Assembly: GCA_910586205.1 (NCBI GenBank)
Contig: CAJUGD010000003.1
Coordinates: 143,385 to 207,384 of the forward strand
Source of the DNA: an uncultured Lachnospiraceae bacterium
GTDB taxonomy: Bacteria; Bacillota; Clostridia; Lachnospirales; Lachnospiraceae
Length of the DNA: 64,000 bases
Direction of reading: 5' to 3'
In this document: piece after piece, positions 32,786-41,406 of the stretch
How the letters are laid out: the number at the start of each line of letters is the position of its first letter
How positions within the stretch are numbered: the first letter of the stretch is position 1
Program-made: the position numbers and the translations under genes
Notes under the pieces: generated by a model
Database searches by the model: none
What the model saw: only the letters and a program-made list of their open reading frames with translations
Told to the model about the DNA's origin: nothing

Positions 32786-32794
32786 GGAGGCATA

Positions 32795-34084
32795 ATGCAA
32801 ATGAGGAAGAACTGGAAGGCACTGACAGCAGGCTTTCTTTGTATTTTCATGGCAGGGGGTATCTCTGCCTATGCAGATGTGGAAAAATCCCTTCATCCGA
32901 TTACCATTGTGACAGCCCAAGAGGATTATTCGAATATTGCGGTGTCTCAGGTAACAGGCTATGTGAATATTCGGGAGCAGGCCAATACATCCAGCCGGAT
33001 TGTGGGAAAGATTTATAACAACTGCGCGGCCGTGATTCAGGAGACAGTACAGGGAGAAGGGGGAACCTGGTACCGGATCCAGTCCGGCACAGTGACAGGA
33101 TATATAAAGGCTCAGTATTTTATTACCGGTGAGGCGGCGGAGCAGCTTGCCCGGTCTATTGGACGGGAATTTGTGACCATTCAGCCGGAAAGTCTGCGCT
33201 TGCGGGAACAGCCGAATCTGGACAGTGCGGTGCTGACCGTGCTTTCCCAAGGAGCACGATATGTGGTGCAGGGAGAAGAAGGCGGATTTTATAAGGTTGA
33301 AGTTGACGCAGATCTGGTGGGGTATGTGTCCGTAGATTATTGTAAGACTCAGGTAGAGTTTGATCAGGCAGTTTCCTTGGAGGAGGAGCGGCAGAGGCTG
33401 GCAGAGGAAAGTCAGAGAAGGCAGGAGGCAGTCAATGCCATTGCGGCTTTGCAGCTTGCAAGACAGTCAGAAAACATTAATTCCGGCTCAGGAGGTTCGC
33501 AGAATGTCAATCCCGGCGGAGGCCAGGAGATCTTAATTGCAGCGAATCCGCAGCAGAGTGACAATTCACAGCAGGCTTCAGCTCCGGTTATTCAAGCGCC
33601 TTCCGGCAGCGGTTCGCCGGGGGGCGCCGCTGCACCGGATTCCGGACAGACAGGTGTGGGAACTCCTGTGTCCGGACCCGGAAGTACAGGAGCGCCTGCT
33701 CCCGGCTCCTCGGCAGTGACATCTGCCACCAGAACGGCGATTGTGGCGTATGCCAAACAGTTTTTGGGGAATCCCTATGTTTATGGGGGAAGCAGCCTGA
33801 CCAATGGGACAGATTGTTCTGGATTTACCCAGGGCGTGTTGGCAAATTTTGGAATTACTACAGGGCGCAGCTCTCGTGATCAGGCAAATAACGGAAGGGA
33901 GATTGCCATTGAGTCGGCCCAGCCAGGTGATCTGCTGTTTTATGCCAGCGGGACCTATATTAACCATGTTGCATTGTACATAGGGGGAGGCCAGGTGATT
34001 CATGCCAGCAATTCCACCACAGGCATTATAATTTCTCCCTATAATTACCGGACCCCATGTAAGGCCGTTACATTTCTGGATTAA
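32795..34084 (+). CDS. Secreted SH3-NlpC/P60 peptidoglycan hydrolase
   Basis: A 429-residue exported enzyme. The signal peptide ends near GGISAYADV. Two bacterial SH3 domains follow (VTGYVNIREQANTSSRIVGK and QPESLRLREQPNLDSAVLTV), then a coiled segment, a Gly/Pro/Ser linker (about 225-305) and a C-terminal NlpC/P60 domain with the catalytic Cys in NGTDCSGFTQGV and His in INHVALYIGGGQVIHASN. It should cut peptide stems of peptidoglycan, typically gamma-D-Glu to diamino acid bonds. TAAGGAGGCATA precedes the ATG at 32795; a second ATG at 32801 is equally placed. Confidence 0.9.
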   Translation: MQMRKNWKALTAGFLCIFMAGGISAYADVEKSLHPITIVTAQEDYSNIAVSQVTGYVNIREQANTSSRIVGKIYNNCAAVIQETVQGEGGTWYRIQSGTVTGYIKAQYFITGEAAEQLARSIGREFVTIQPESLRLREQPNLDSAVLTVLSQGARYVVQGEEGGFYKVEVDADLVGYVSVDYCKTQVEFDQAVSLEEERQRLAEESQRRQEAVNAIAALQLARQSENINSGSGGSQNVNPGGGQEILIAANPQQSDNSQQASAPVIQAPSGSGSPGGAAAPDSGQTGVGTPVSGPGSTGAPAPGSSAVTSATRTAIVAYAKQFLGNPYVYGGSSLTNGTDCSGFTQGVLANFGITTGRSSRDQANNGREIAIESAQPGDLLFYASGTYINHVALYIGGGQVIHASNSTTGIIISPYNYRTPCKAVTFLD

Positions 34085-34138
34085 CGATTGCCGGGAATGA
34101 TTGGACAGTCTATTTCAGGAACAGCAGGGAGCAGGAAA

Positions 34139-35173
34139 ATGGTGGAAAAGAGACAATATAACGGACTAGATGTGACAAAAGCTGTGCTGGCTGTGCTGGT
34201 GGCGCTTCGTCACATGATTCAGATCTTTTATCCTGAGGAAAGCAAATGGCGTCTGGTTATCGGCGCCTGGCTTTCCAATCTGGCGGTGCCGGTATTTTTT
34301 ATCACCGCCGGATTTTTTCTTTTCAGGAAAGTGGATCGGCAGCAGCCGGAGGCCGGACGAAGGGCAGTGCTGCAGTACTGCGGCCGGATTTTCAGATTGT
34401 ATGTGCTTTGGTCGGTGATTTATCTGCCTATCGATTATTATAATTGGATTCATGGGCAGGATCGGGATGTAGGTGCAGCAGTTTTGAAATATATACAATC
34501 TTTTTTCTTTTGCAGCACTACCGTGCAGCTTTGGTATCTTCCGGCGCTTTTGATCGCATGCTTTTTGGTGGGAGCTGCTTATGAGAAGGGGATAAAGATT
34601 TGGAAGCTTTTGGTAATCGGCGGGATCTTGTTCGGTATGGGTTGTATTGGTGATAACTGGTATTGGAATGAACAGCTTCCCATGAAGCTTCAAGATCTTC
34701 TGCGGGTGTATGTGCGGTATTTTATGACAATGCGCAACGGGATATTTTATGGGTTCTTTTTTGTGGCGCTGGGATTGTGGTTTGCAAAGACAGAGCAAAG
34801 GATTCCGTTTTTTCCGGCTTTAGTGGGAAGCGTTCTTTGTGTGGTTATGATGCTGGCAGAGATTCGCCGGTGCAGCAATACGAATATGGTGTTTATGGCA
34901 GCTCCGGCAGCTTTTTGCATTTTTGGGGCGGCTTCGGCAATTCACTTAAGGGATCGAAAGGTGTATGCCCGGCTGCGGGGGGTAAGCCAGTGGGTTTATC
35001 TGTCTCATGTGTACTTTTTCCATTTTTATGTATGGACTTTAAGGTGGAACCCCCTTCCGGCTACAAAGAAGGGAATCACAGTGTCCATTTTGGTGCCAAT
35101 GATTCTGTTTGCATGGGTGATGGCATGTATATCGGAGAAAAAAGGGGGCAGATGGCTGAAGATGCTTGTTTAG
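34139..35173 (+). CDS. Acyltransferase 3-family membrane protein
   Basis: A 344-residue membrane protein with about ten hydrophobic segments, beginning MVEKRQYNGLDVTKAVLAVL. The family's early His-containing helix appears as LVALRHMIQIF, followed by AVPVFFITAGFFLFRK. Such proteins transfer acetyl or other acyl groups from the cytoplasm to surface polysaccharides or peptidoglycan. GGGAGCAGGAAA supports the ATG at 34139 over an upstream TTG. It lies just before the polysaccharide locus, so O-acetylation of that polymer is plausible but unproven. Confidence 0.82.
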   Translation: MVEKRQYNGLDVTKAVLAVLVALRHMIQIFYPEESKWRLVIGAWLSNLAVPVFFITAGFFLFRKVDRQQPEAGRRAVLQYCGRIFRLYVLWSVIYLPIDYYNWIHGQDRDVGAAVLKYIQSFFFCSTTVQLWYLPALLIACFLVGAAYEKGIKIWKLLVIGGILFGMGCIGDNWYWNEQLPMKLQDLLRVYVRYFMTMRNGIFYGFFFVALGLWFAKTEQRIPFFPALVGSVLCVVMMLAEIRRCSNTNMVFMAAPAAFCIFGAASAIHLRDRKVYARLRGVSQWVYLSHVYFFHFYVWTLRWNPLPATKKGITVSILVPMILFAWVMACISEKKGGRWLKMLV

Positions 35174-35237
35174 GGCATTATGCTGTTAAGGTGAAAGGAA
35201 TACCTTCTTGGGAGAGATGTGGAAGGAGTGTCAGGTA

Positions 35238-35522
35238 ATGAATTATACTTATCTTCTTCAGTGCGCTGACGGGAGTCTGTACTGCGGATGGACAAACTGT
35301 CTTTGGGAGCGAGTGAAGGTTCATAATGAGGGACGAGGAGCAAAATATACCCGGGGAAGGCGGCCTGTAGAGCTGGTGTATTTTGAAGAATTTGCTACCA
35401 AACAGGAGGCCATGCAAAGAGAAGCAGCCATAAAAAGACTGACCAGACAGGAGAAGGAAAAGCTGGTTGAAAGCAGAGGAATGAAAGCAGTCAGCCAGGA
35501 AACAGCCAATGACATGGATTGA
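35238..35522 (+). CDS. GIY-YIG nuclease-superfamily protein (YhbQ-like)
   Basis: A 94-residue single-domain protein of the UPF0213/YhbQ family. The YTYLLQCADGSLYCGWTN segment replaces the GIY...YIG motif with TYLLQC...LYCGWTN, and GRGAKYTRGRRPVELVYFEE contains the conserved Arg, with a Glu in KQEAMQREAAIKRL. GGAGTGTCAGGTA precedes the ATG at 35238. The gene is small, widely conserved and not obviously linked to the neighbouring loci. Nuclease activity is inferred from the fold. Confidence 0.85.
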   Translation: MNYTYLLQCADGSLYCGWTNCLWERVKVHNEGRGAKYTRGRRPVELVYFEEFATKQEAMQREAAIKRLTRQEKEKLVESRGMKAVSQETANDMD

Positions 35523-35585
35523 CAAAACGGCAGAAGCAGCCTGGAAGACCGGTTGTGAAAATAAAGAGAAGGCGGGAATATTTTT

Positions 35586-36686
35586 ATGAAGAAATACGAT
35601 TATGTATTAGTAGGAAGCGGATTGTATGCCGGAGTGTGGGCGTATGAGGCCAGGAAAAGAGGGCGGCAGTGTCTGGTGGTGGAGAAGCGGGATCACATTG
35701 GCGGCAATGTTTATTGTGAGGATATGGAGGGAATCCATGTCCATCGGTATGGGGCCCACATTTTCCATACCAGTGACCGGGAGGTATGGGATTATGTCAA
35801 TGGGTTGGCAGAGTTTAACCGTTATACCAACAGTCCTGTGGCCAATTATAAGGGAGAAATGTATAATATGCCCTTTAATATGAATACCTTCAGCAAAATG
35901 TGGGGGGTCAGCACTCCGGAGGAGGCAAGGCTGATAATCGAAAAGCAGAAAGGGATCATAACCGGGGAGCCGAAGAATCTGGAAGAACAGGCCATCAGCC
36001 TGGTGGGCACGGATATTTATGAGAAGCTGGTAAAGGGGTACACGGAGAAGCAGTGGGGACGGGCCTGCCGGGAGCTGCCTGCATTTATCATTAAGAGGCT
36101 GCCTGTGCGCTTTACCTATGACAATAATTATTTTAATGACCGGTACCAGGGGATTCCTATTGGCGGGTATAATGTGATCATGAACAAGCTGTTTGAGGAT
36201 TGTACGATTCATACGGGGATTGATTATCTGCAGCATAAGGATTATTATGACAAGCTGGGGGAAAAGATTGTTTATACAGGAGCCATTGATGCTTATTTCC
36301 AGTATCAGTTTGGAAAGCTGGAGTACCGGAGCCTGCGGTTTGAGACAGAGGTGCTGGATACCGACAATTATCAGGGCGTGGCAGTGGTCAATTATACAGA
36401 CCGGGAGACTCCCTATACACGAATTATTGAGCATAAGCATTTTGAGTTTGGAACACAGCCAAAGACGGTTATTACCCGTGAGTATCCGGCTGCCTGGGAG
36501 GAGGGCATGGAAGCTTATTATACGGTAAATGACGAGAAGAACCAGAATTTGTATAAACAGTACGCTGAACTGGCAGCAGGGGAGAAGAATGTAATCTTTG
36601 GAGGACGCCTGGCAGAGTATAAATATTATGATATGGATAAGGTAATTGCTTCTGCCTTGGAGAGTGTAAAGAGACTCGGGATATAA
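35586..36686 (+). CDS. glf: UDP-galactopyranose mutase
   Basis: A 366-residue flavoprotein converting UDP-galactopyranose to UDP-galactofuranose. The FAD motif is slightly unusual (YVLVGSGLYAGVWAYEARKR), followed by VEKRDHIGGNVYCEDMEG, HRYGAHIFHTSD, the substrate region GYTEKQWGR and RLPVRFTYDNNYFNDRYQGI, all typical of bacterial Glf. Length is normal. It opens the surface-polysaccharide locus and implies galactofuranose in the polymer. A GT8-GT2 fusion gene follows by 15 bases. Confidence 0.95.
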   Translation: MKKYDYVLVGSGLYAGVWAYEARKRGRQCLVVEKRDHIGGNVYCEDMEGIHVHRYGAHIFHTSDREVWDYVNGLAEFNRYTNSPVANYKGEMYNMPFNMNTFSKMWGVSTPEEARLIIEKQKGIITGEPKNLEEQAISLVGTDIYEKLVKGYTEKQWGRACRELPAFIIKRLPVRFTYDNNYFNDRYQGIPIGGYNVIMNKLFEDCTIHTGIDYLQHKDYYDKLGEKIVYTGAIDAYFQYQFGKLEYRSLRFETEVLDTDNYQGVAVVNYTDRETPYTRIIEHKHFEFGTQPKTVITREYPAAWEEGMEAYYTVNDEKNQNLYKQYAELAAGEKNVIFGGRLAEYKYYDMDKVIASALESVKRLGI

Positions 36687-36701
36687 TGACAGGGGGATTG
36701 T

Positions 36702-38681
36702 ATGAACATTGTTTATGCGTCAAGTGAAAGCTATGCCAGACATACGGCTGTATCTATGGTATCTTTATTCGAGGCCAACAAAAAAGCGAAGAACTTGGAT
36801 GTTTATGTGCTTTCCATGGGAATTACGGACGAGAGCCGGAAACGAATGCAGGAAATGGCAGAGAGCTATCATAGAAAGCTTTGGTGCATAGAGATAGGAA
36901 ATGTCCGGGAGAAATTCAATTTTGATGTGGATGCCAGGGGGTTTGGAGTACATGTTATGGGGCGTCTGTTTATGGGAAGCTTTCTTCCTGAGACTGTAGA
37001 TCGGGTATTGTATCTGGATTGTGATACGGTGGTGGTTCGCCCTTTGAAAAAGCTGTGGGGCTGGGAGCTTCAAGGAAACGTTCTGGCAGCAGTGATGGAA
37101 CCTACGATCTATAAATCGGTGAAAGAGAAGATTGGTCTTAAAGACACGGACGCTTATGTAAATGCTGGTGTTTTGCTGATCGATCTGAAACAGTGGCGGG
37201 ATACAGGGGTGGAGAAAAGACTTCTGGAGTTTTTCAAAAGCAAGGGGGGAAGCCTTTTTGGGTGTGATCAGGATATTATAAACGGAGCTTTAAAAGGGAG
37301 GATTTGTTATCTGCCGCCACAGTATAATTTTTTCCCTAATTACCGGTATTTTTCGTATGGAGAGCTGGTGCATTATTCCGAAACTTACTTGGCTGTGGAA
37401 AAAGAGGAATTTTTGAGGGCCAAACGGAAGCCTTCTATTATTCATTACGCGGGAGATGAACGGCCCTGGGTTGCAGGAAATTTGAATCATTACAAAAAAG
37501 CTTATGAGCAGGCTCTTTCATTGACGCCATGGGCAGGGGCAGAGAAGGAAAAGGGAAAAGAGCTTTATATGCTGGGATATCATTTGATGGATTATCTGAC
37601 GTTTGTCTGCCCCTGGATTCGTCGGGAGATCAGCCGCAGATTCGGAATGAAAGCAGTGGAGTCCAGGAGCAGGGAGCGGAATATGGGGGAACTGCAGAAC
37701 AAAGAAGGTTCTGCACCTAAGATCCTGGTTCTGTTAGCTGCTTTTCAAGGGAGCTCTTATATTGAGGAGCAGATTGATTCAATTTTGGCTCAAACTGTAC
37801 CGAATATTCAAATTCTTATATCAGATGACGGATCAACAGATGGGACAAGGGAAATTGCGCAGAGGTATGAGAGCGAATATCCGGGGAAGATTCTATGCAG
37901 GCATCGGGTGAAAGAAGGCAAATGTTCTAATCAAAGCAAGGGCGTTCCCGATCCGGCCATGAACTTTTTCTGGCTTTTGTCCCAGGCAGATGCAGATTAT
38001 ATTCTGCTGAGTGATCAGGATGACAAATGGCTTCCTAATAAGGTGGAACGGCTTCTTGAAAGGATGATGGAGATCGAAAAGCCGGATTGTCCGGCCCTGG
38101 TGTTCTCTGATATGCAGGTGGCAGATGACAAATTAAGACCTATTAATTCCAGCTTTTTTGAGTATGGACACTGCAATCCGGATCGGCTTTCTTTTGCAGA
38201 GATTTTGGTGGAGAATCCCATAACCGGCGGAGCCATGATGATGAATCGGAAGCTGGCAGAGATAGCAGGGAAAGTTCCCAAAGCATGCTTTATGCATGAC
38301 TGGTGGATCGGGCTTTGCGCAGCCTGCTTTGGCCAGATATCGTGTGTGAAGGAACCTCTTTCCCTGTATCGTCAGCATGAACACAATGTGCTGGGGGCAA
38401 GGAAGACCGGAAGCTTAGAGGATCTGAAGGAGCGCAGGGTAAGGGGGGAGCAGGTCAGGGAGAACTACCGTCAGATGTTCTGCCAGGCCAGAGCATTCGG
38501 TAAGATGTACGGGGAGAGATTGTCCCAACCTCAGAGACAGGTTTTAAAGGCGTTTTTAAAGCTGCCAGGAAAAACTCCGGCAGGAAGACTGGTGAGTATT
38601 GTGAGAAACCGTTTTTATAAAAGCTCTTGGATTCAAACCCTGGCTCAGTGCATTACCATTCCAAAGGAAGGACGCCCATGA
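36702..38681 (+). CDS. Bifunctional glycosyltransferase, GT8 fused to GT2
   Basis: A 659-residue protein with two glycosyltransferase domains. Residues 1-280 are GT8-like (NIVYASSESYARHTAVSMVS, the DxD motif in RVLYLDCDTVVVRPLKKL, AYVNAGVLLIDLKQW, GCDQDIINGAL). Residues 340-600 are GT2 (ILVLLAAFQGSSYIEEQIDS, ISDDGSTDGTREIA, LLSDQDDKWLPNKVE, FMHDWWIGLCA). The two are joined by a short charged linker. A fusion suggests two successive sugars are added by one polypeptide at the cytoplasmic face. The stop overlaps the next gene by ATGA. Confidence 0.88.
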   Translation: MNIVYASSESYARHTAVSMVSLFEANKKAKNLDVYVLSMGITDESRKRMQEMAESYHRKLWCIEIGNVREKFNFDVDARGFGVHVMGRLFMGSFLPETVDRVLYLDCDTVVVRPLKKLWGWELQGNVLAAVMEPTIYKSVKEKIGLKDTDAYVNAGVLLIDLKQWRDTGVEKRLLEFFKSKGGSLFGCDQDIINGALKGRICYLPPQYNFFPNYRYFSYGELVHYSETYLAVEKEEFLRAKRKPSIIHYAGDERPWVAGNLNHYKKAYEQALSLTPWAGAEKEKGKELYMLGYHLMDYLTFVCPWIRREISRRFGMKAVESRSRERNMGELQNKEGSAPKILVLLAAFQGSSYIEEQIDSILAQTVPNIQILISDDGSTDGTREIAQRYESEYPGKILCRHRVKEGKCSNQSKGVPDPAMNFFWLLSQADADYILLSDQDDKWLPNKVERLLERMMEIEKPDCPALVFSDMQVADDKLRPINSSFFEYGHCNPDRLSFAEILVENPITGGAMMMNRKLAEIAGKVPKACFMHDWWIGLCAACFGQISCVKEPLSLYRQHEHNVLGARKTGSLEDLKERRVRGEQVRENYRQMFCQARAFGKMYGERLSQPQRQVLKAFLKLPGKTPAGRLVSIVRNRFYKSSWIQTLAQCITIPKEGRP

Positions 38682-39541
38682 AGATAAATTGTGTAATATT
38701 AAATTATAATGATGCGGGGACCGTGGAAAATCTGGTGAGAAGAATCAAAGACTATAGATGCTTGGACAGGATTGTGGTGGTGGACAATGCCTCCACAGAT
38801 GATTCCTGGCAGCGTTTAAAGAGCCTGAAGGGAGGAAAGATAGATCTGATTCGCGCAGAGCGCAACCAGGGCTATGGGGCAGGAAATAATATGGGAGTGG
38901 GTTTTGCGGTGGAGAAAAACAAAGCGACCCATGTGGTGATTGCCAATCCGGATGTGTTTTTTACGGAATCTTGTATTATGGGATTAGCGCGTGTTTTTCG
39001 TGGACATCCCCAGGTGGGGGCAGCAGCGGCAGTTATAAAGGACAGTACTTATGACAGTTTTTTCAATGGCTGGAGAAGCCATGGGTTTGTGGGGCAGCTT
39101 TTATGGATGGGGCCTGTCAGCAGACGTCTGTTTGACCGTGTCCTTTCTTATCCAAAAGAGAAGCTTCGGGGGAAAAAGGCTGTCTATGTGGATGTGGTTC
39201 ATGGTTCTATGCTGATGGTAAACGGTAAGGCATTTTTGGAGTGGGGAGGGTACGATGAGGGGATCTTTTTGTATCAGGAGGAGATGGTGCTGGCTGACCG
39301 GATGAAAGCCTTGGGATACCGGACAGTCTTGCTTCTGACAGAACAGTACTGCCATGACCACTCTGTGTCCATCAGCAAGTCTTTTCACAAAGAGCTGGAA
39401 AGACAGAGGATTCGGGAGCAGAGCACACTTTACTACATGAGGCATTATCTGTGCATCAATCGTTTGCAGGAGTGGGCGGCAAGGGTATGGTTTTGGGGGA
39501 TCCGCATGGAAGTGAGGGTGTTTCGGATGATTTTCGGATAA
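38678..39541 (+). CDS. Glycosyltransferase family 2
   Basis: A 287-residue GT2 enzyme beginning MKINCVILNYNDAGTVENLV with IVVVDNASTDDSW, RAERNQGYGAGNNMGVGFAV and ANPDVFFTESC, the nucleotide-binding core. WGGYDEGIFLYQEEMVLADR holds the likely acceptor and base region. This pattern resembles rhamnosyl- or galactofuranosyl-type GT2 enzymes, so use of the Glf product is possible. Its start overlaps the previous stop. A long hairpin and the convergent L,D-transpeptidase gene follow. Confidence 0.88.
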   Translation: MKINCVILNYNDAGTVENLVRRIKDYRCLDRIVVVDNASTDDSWQRLKSLKGGKIDLIRAERNQGYGAGNNMGVGFAVEKNKATHVVIANPDVFFTESCIMGLARVFRGHPQVGAAAAVIKDSTYDSFFNGWRSHGFVGQLLWMGPVSRRLFDRVLSYPKEKLRGKKAVYVDVVHGSMLMVNGKAFLEWGGYDEGIFLYQEEMVLADRMKALGYRTVLLLTEQYCHDHSVSISKSFHKELERQRIREQSTLYYMRHYLCINRLQEWAARVWFWGIRMEVRVFRMIFG

Positions 39542-39582
39542 TTTTTTCATGTGATTATGGAAAGCGGTCAATCCATAGAAAG

Positions 39583-39634
39583 GGGAGTACTGCTTCAGCG
39601 GATGAGTGGAATCATCTGCTGAAGCAGTACTCCC
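39583..39634. terminator. 23-bp stem-loop between convergent genes
   Basis: GGGAGTACTGCTTCAGC and GCTGAAGCAGTACTCCC pair perfectly; the inner GGATGA/TCATCT extends the stem to 23 bp with one G-T and a loop of GTGGAA. No T run follows on either strand, so termination may be indirect. Confidence 0.6.
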
Positions 39635-39688
39635 TAAATTGTGTCATCTGTCGGAATCAACATTCAGACTGTTTGAACCAATACTGCC

Positions 39689-41227
39689 TTACTGTAATCC
39701 AAACTGAGCCACAGCCACAGGGTCAGTAGGATCCCATGTCTGTGTGGACGGAATGACTGCAGCAATGGTCGGGCGGTCATAAGGTCCGGCAATCGGAGAG
39801 TTGTATACCTGGACAGTGGTGCCAATCGGGCAGTGATCATAGATCCACTTGGCATCGCCGGAGGTAAACCGGATGCACCCGGCTGAGCGGGCAACTCCCA
39901 GATAGTTGTAGGTGTCAGCATGCATGGTGTTGATGTTTTGTACATCGTATATGATGGAGTGGAGCAAAAAGCTTAAGCCCGGTCCAAGTCTGGTAGCATA
40001 CTGGCAGGAAACACCGCTGTTCATGAGACGCCACCGGTATTTCTCAGGTGTCTTAAAGGTACCAATGGGAGTATCATCGCCGCAGGAGCACAAAAAGGAC
40101 TTTAAGGGAATGATGTATCCATTGGCGCCGTCTGCCACATAGATAGTAGTAGTATTCATCTGCTTGTTGATCTTAATGAGGTATGGCCCTTGGGCTCCGA
40201 TGATGGGTTCAAGGTCTTCCACCAGTTTGCCGTCCTCTGCAAAGTAATACTTGTAACCGTCTATGTACTGCCAGCCGGTTACAGGATAGGAATCTACAAA
40301 GTAATAGCGCTGGCTCTCATCCCATGCCCAACCAGTAAAGTTGGAGCCGTCGCCGTGAATATAGCGGAGCTGTCCGTCAATATTCTGAATGCCTTCCGTG
40401 TGAAGGGAAATCAAAGCATCTCCTACGGCAAGGTCAGCCGGGTCTGCTTTTCTAAAGAAGGCAATGCGGAAAGCCTTAATGGGATTGTTCATGTTCATGG
40501 AGCCTACGCTCATGCCGTTCTTGCCCCATCCGGTAGCTGTTCCATCCATCAGGACTGCTGAGTAGAAAAGATCATACTCGTCCAGTACGGGACCGTCAAA
40601 ACGGAGCTGGATGGCTTCAACGGGAGCCATGTCAGCCGGAACCGTGGTCTGCTGTCCGTTCAGCGCCCAGTTGGTCCAGCCGTTTGTGGCAGAGTAGGTC
40701 CGATAACAAAGGTTGCCGATGGCATATTCCATATAAATGGAAATGGCAGAAAAAGTCTGATCGCCGGGGCCGCACCACTGATCATTGACATAGGGTTGGG
40801 ACCATTGCCTGCTGTTTAAATACAGGGTGGTCTGCAGACGTGGCTGAGGACTTACTGCCCCAGGGGTTTGAGGCTCTGTAACCGGTGTTTCCGTTTCCGG
40901 AGCCGGGGTTTCTGTTTCTGGAGTCTCTGTCTCCGGAGTTTCCGGTGTCTCGGTTTCCGGTGTCTGAGTCTCTGGTGTCAGAACTTCCGGATTTTGTGTA
41001 GCCGGGCCTTGTGTTTCTGTTTCCGGAGCTGTGGCGTCAATAACCGGGCTCTCTGTGGGGCCAACGGTTTCCGGCGCTTGTGATTCTGCTGTTGTCTCCA
41101 TGTCAGGGTTATAACGAGGATCAAAAGCAGGGCCGACGCCGTTTTCTGCAAATGCGCTGAAAGCAGTGCTGAGAGTCATAACGCCGGATAAAAATAATGC
41201 CAGCCGTATTTTTTTGCTGCTGTTCAT
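39689..41227 (-). CDS. Secreted L,D-transpeptidase (YkuD) with wall-binding-like repeats
   Basis: A 512-residue exported protein. The signal peptide (KKIRLALFLSGVMTLSTAFS, then AFAENG) is followed by a Pro/Glu/Thr-rich stretch of PETET repeats (about 45-130), a middle region with polysaccharide-binding-like segments and one wall-binding repeat (GWQYIDGYKYYFAEDG), and a C-terminal YkuD domain. The catalytic motif appears as HADTYNYLGVARSAGCIRF with His and Cys. It should form 3-3 crosslinks or attach proteins to peptidoglycan. Start supported by AGGAGGTCTATATTT. It is transcribed against the surrounding polysaccharide genes and has a separate transcription unit. Confidence 0.88.
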   Translation of the reverse strand: MNSSKKIRLALFLSGVMTLSTAFSAFAENGVGPAFDPRYNPDMETTAESQAPETVGPTESPVIDATAPETETQGPATQNPEVLTPETQTPETETPETPETETPETETPAPETETPVTEPQTPGAVSPQPRLQTTLYLNSRQWSQPYVNDQWCGPGDQTFSAISIYMEYAIGNLCYRTYSATNGWTNWALNGQQTTVPADMAPVEAIQLRFDGPVLDEYDLFYSAVLMDGTATGWGKNGMSVGSMNMNNPIKAFRIAFFRKADPADLAVGDALISLHTEGIQNIDGQLRYIHGDGSNFTGWAWDESQRYYFVDSYPVTGWQYIDGYKYYFAEDGKLVEDLEPIIGAQGPYLIKINKQMNTTTIYVADGANGYIIPLKSFLCSCGDDTPIGTFKTPEKYRWRLMNSGVSCQYATRLGPGLSFLLHSIIYDVQNINTMHADTYNYLGVARSAGCIRFTSGDAKWIYDHCPIGTTVQVYNSPIAGPYDRPTIAAVIPSTQTWDPTDPVAVAQFGLQ

Positions 41228-41296
41228 AAATATAGACCTCCTAAAATAGTATCCAATGATAATTTAACACATTTATCGGAAAAATTCCATATATGA

Positions 41297-41405
41297 TTTA
41301 CAATTTCTGGGGAATATTGTAAAATGAAAGGTATTGGCAAGAGAAACGTAAGGATATTTTTATTTGAAATCGTAAAATCACGCGGTAAAATGAGGATTGT
41401 AAAAT
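41297..41405 (+). repeat. Dyad and GTAAAAT repeats upstream of flippase
   Basis: TTTACAAT-N11-ATTGTAAA forms a dyad (41297-41323). GTAAAAT occurs four times, at 41319, 41372, 41385 and 41399; the last three are spaced 13 and 14 bp apart and end at the start codon. Possibly a regulatory or RNA-binding site. Confidence 0.35.
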
Positions 41406-41406
41406 T

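Noticed and set aside
32486..33250. 254-codon minus-strand frame spanning trxB end and NlpC/P60 start
   Set aside because: Spans the junction of two genes well supported on the other strand; composition is unlike a real protein.
35607..36440. 277-codon minus-strand frame across glf
   Set aside because: Antisense shadow of a textbook UDP-galactopyranose mutase.
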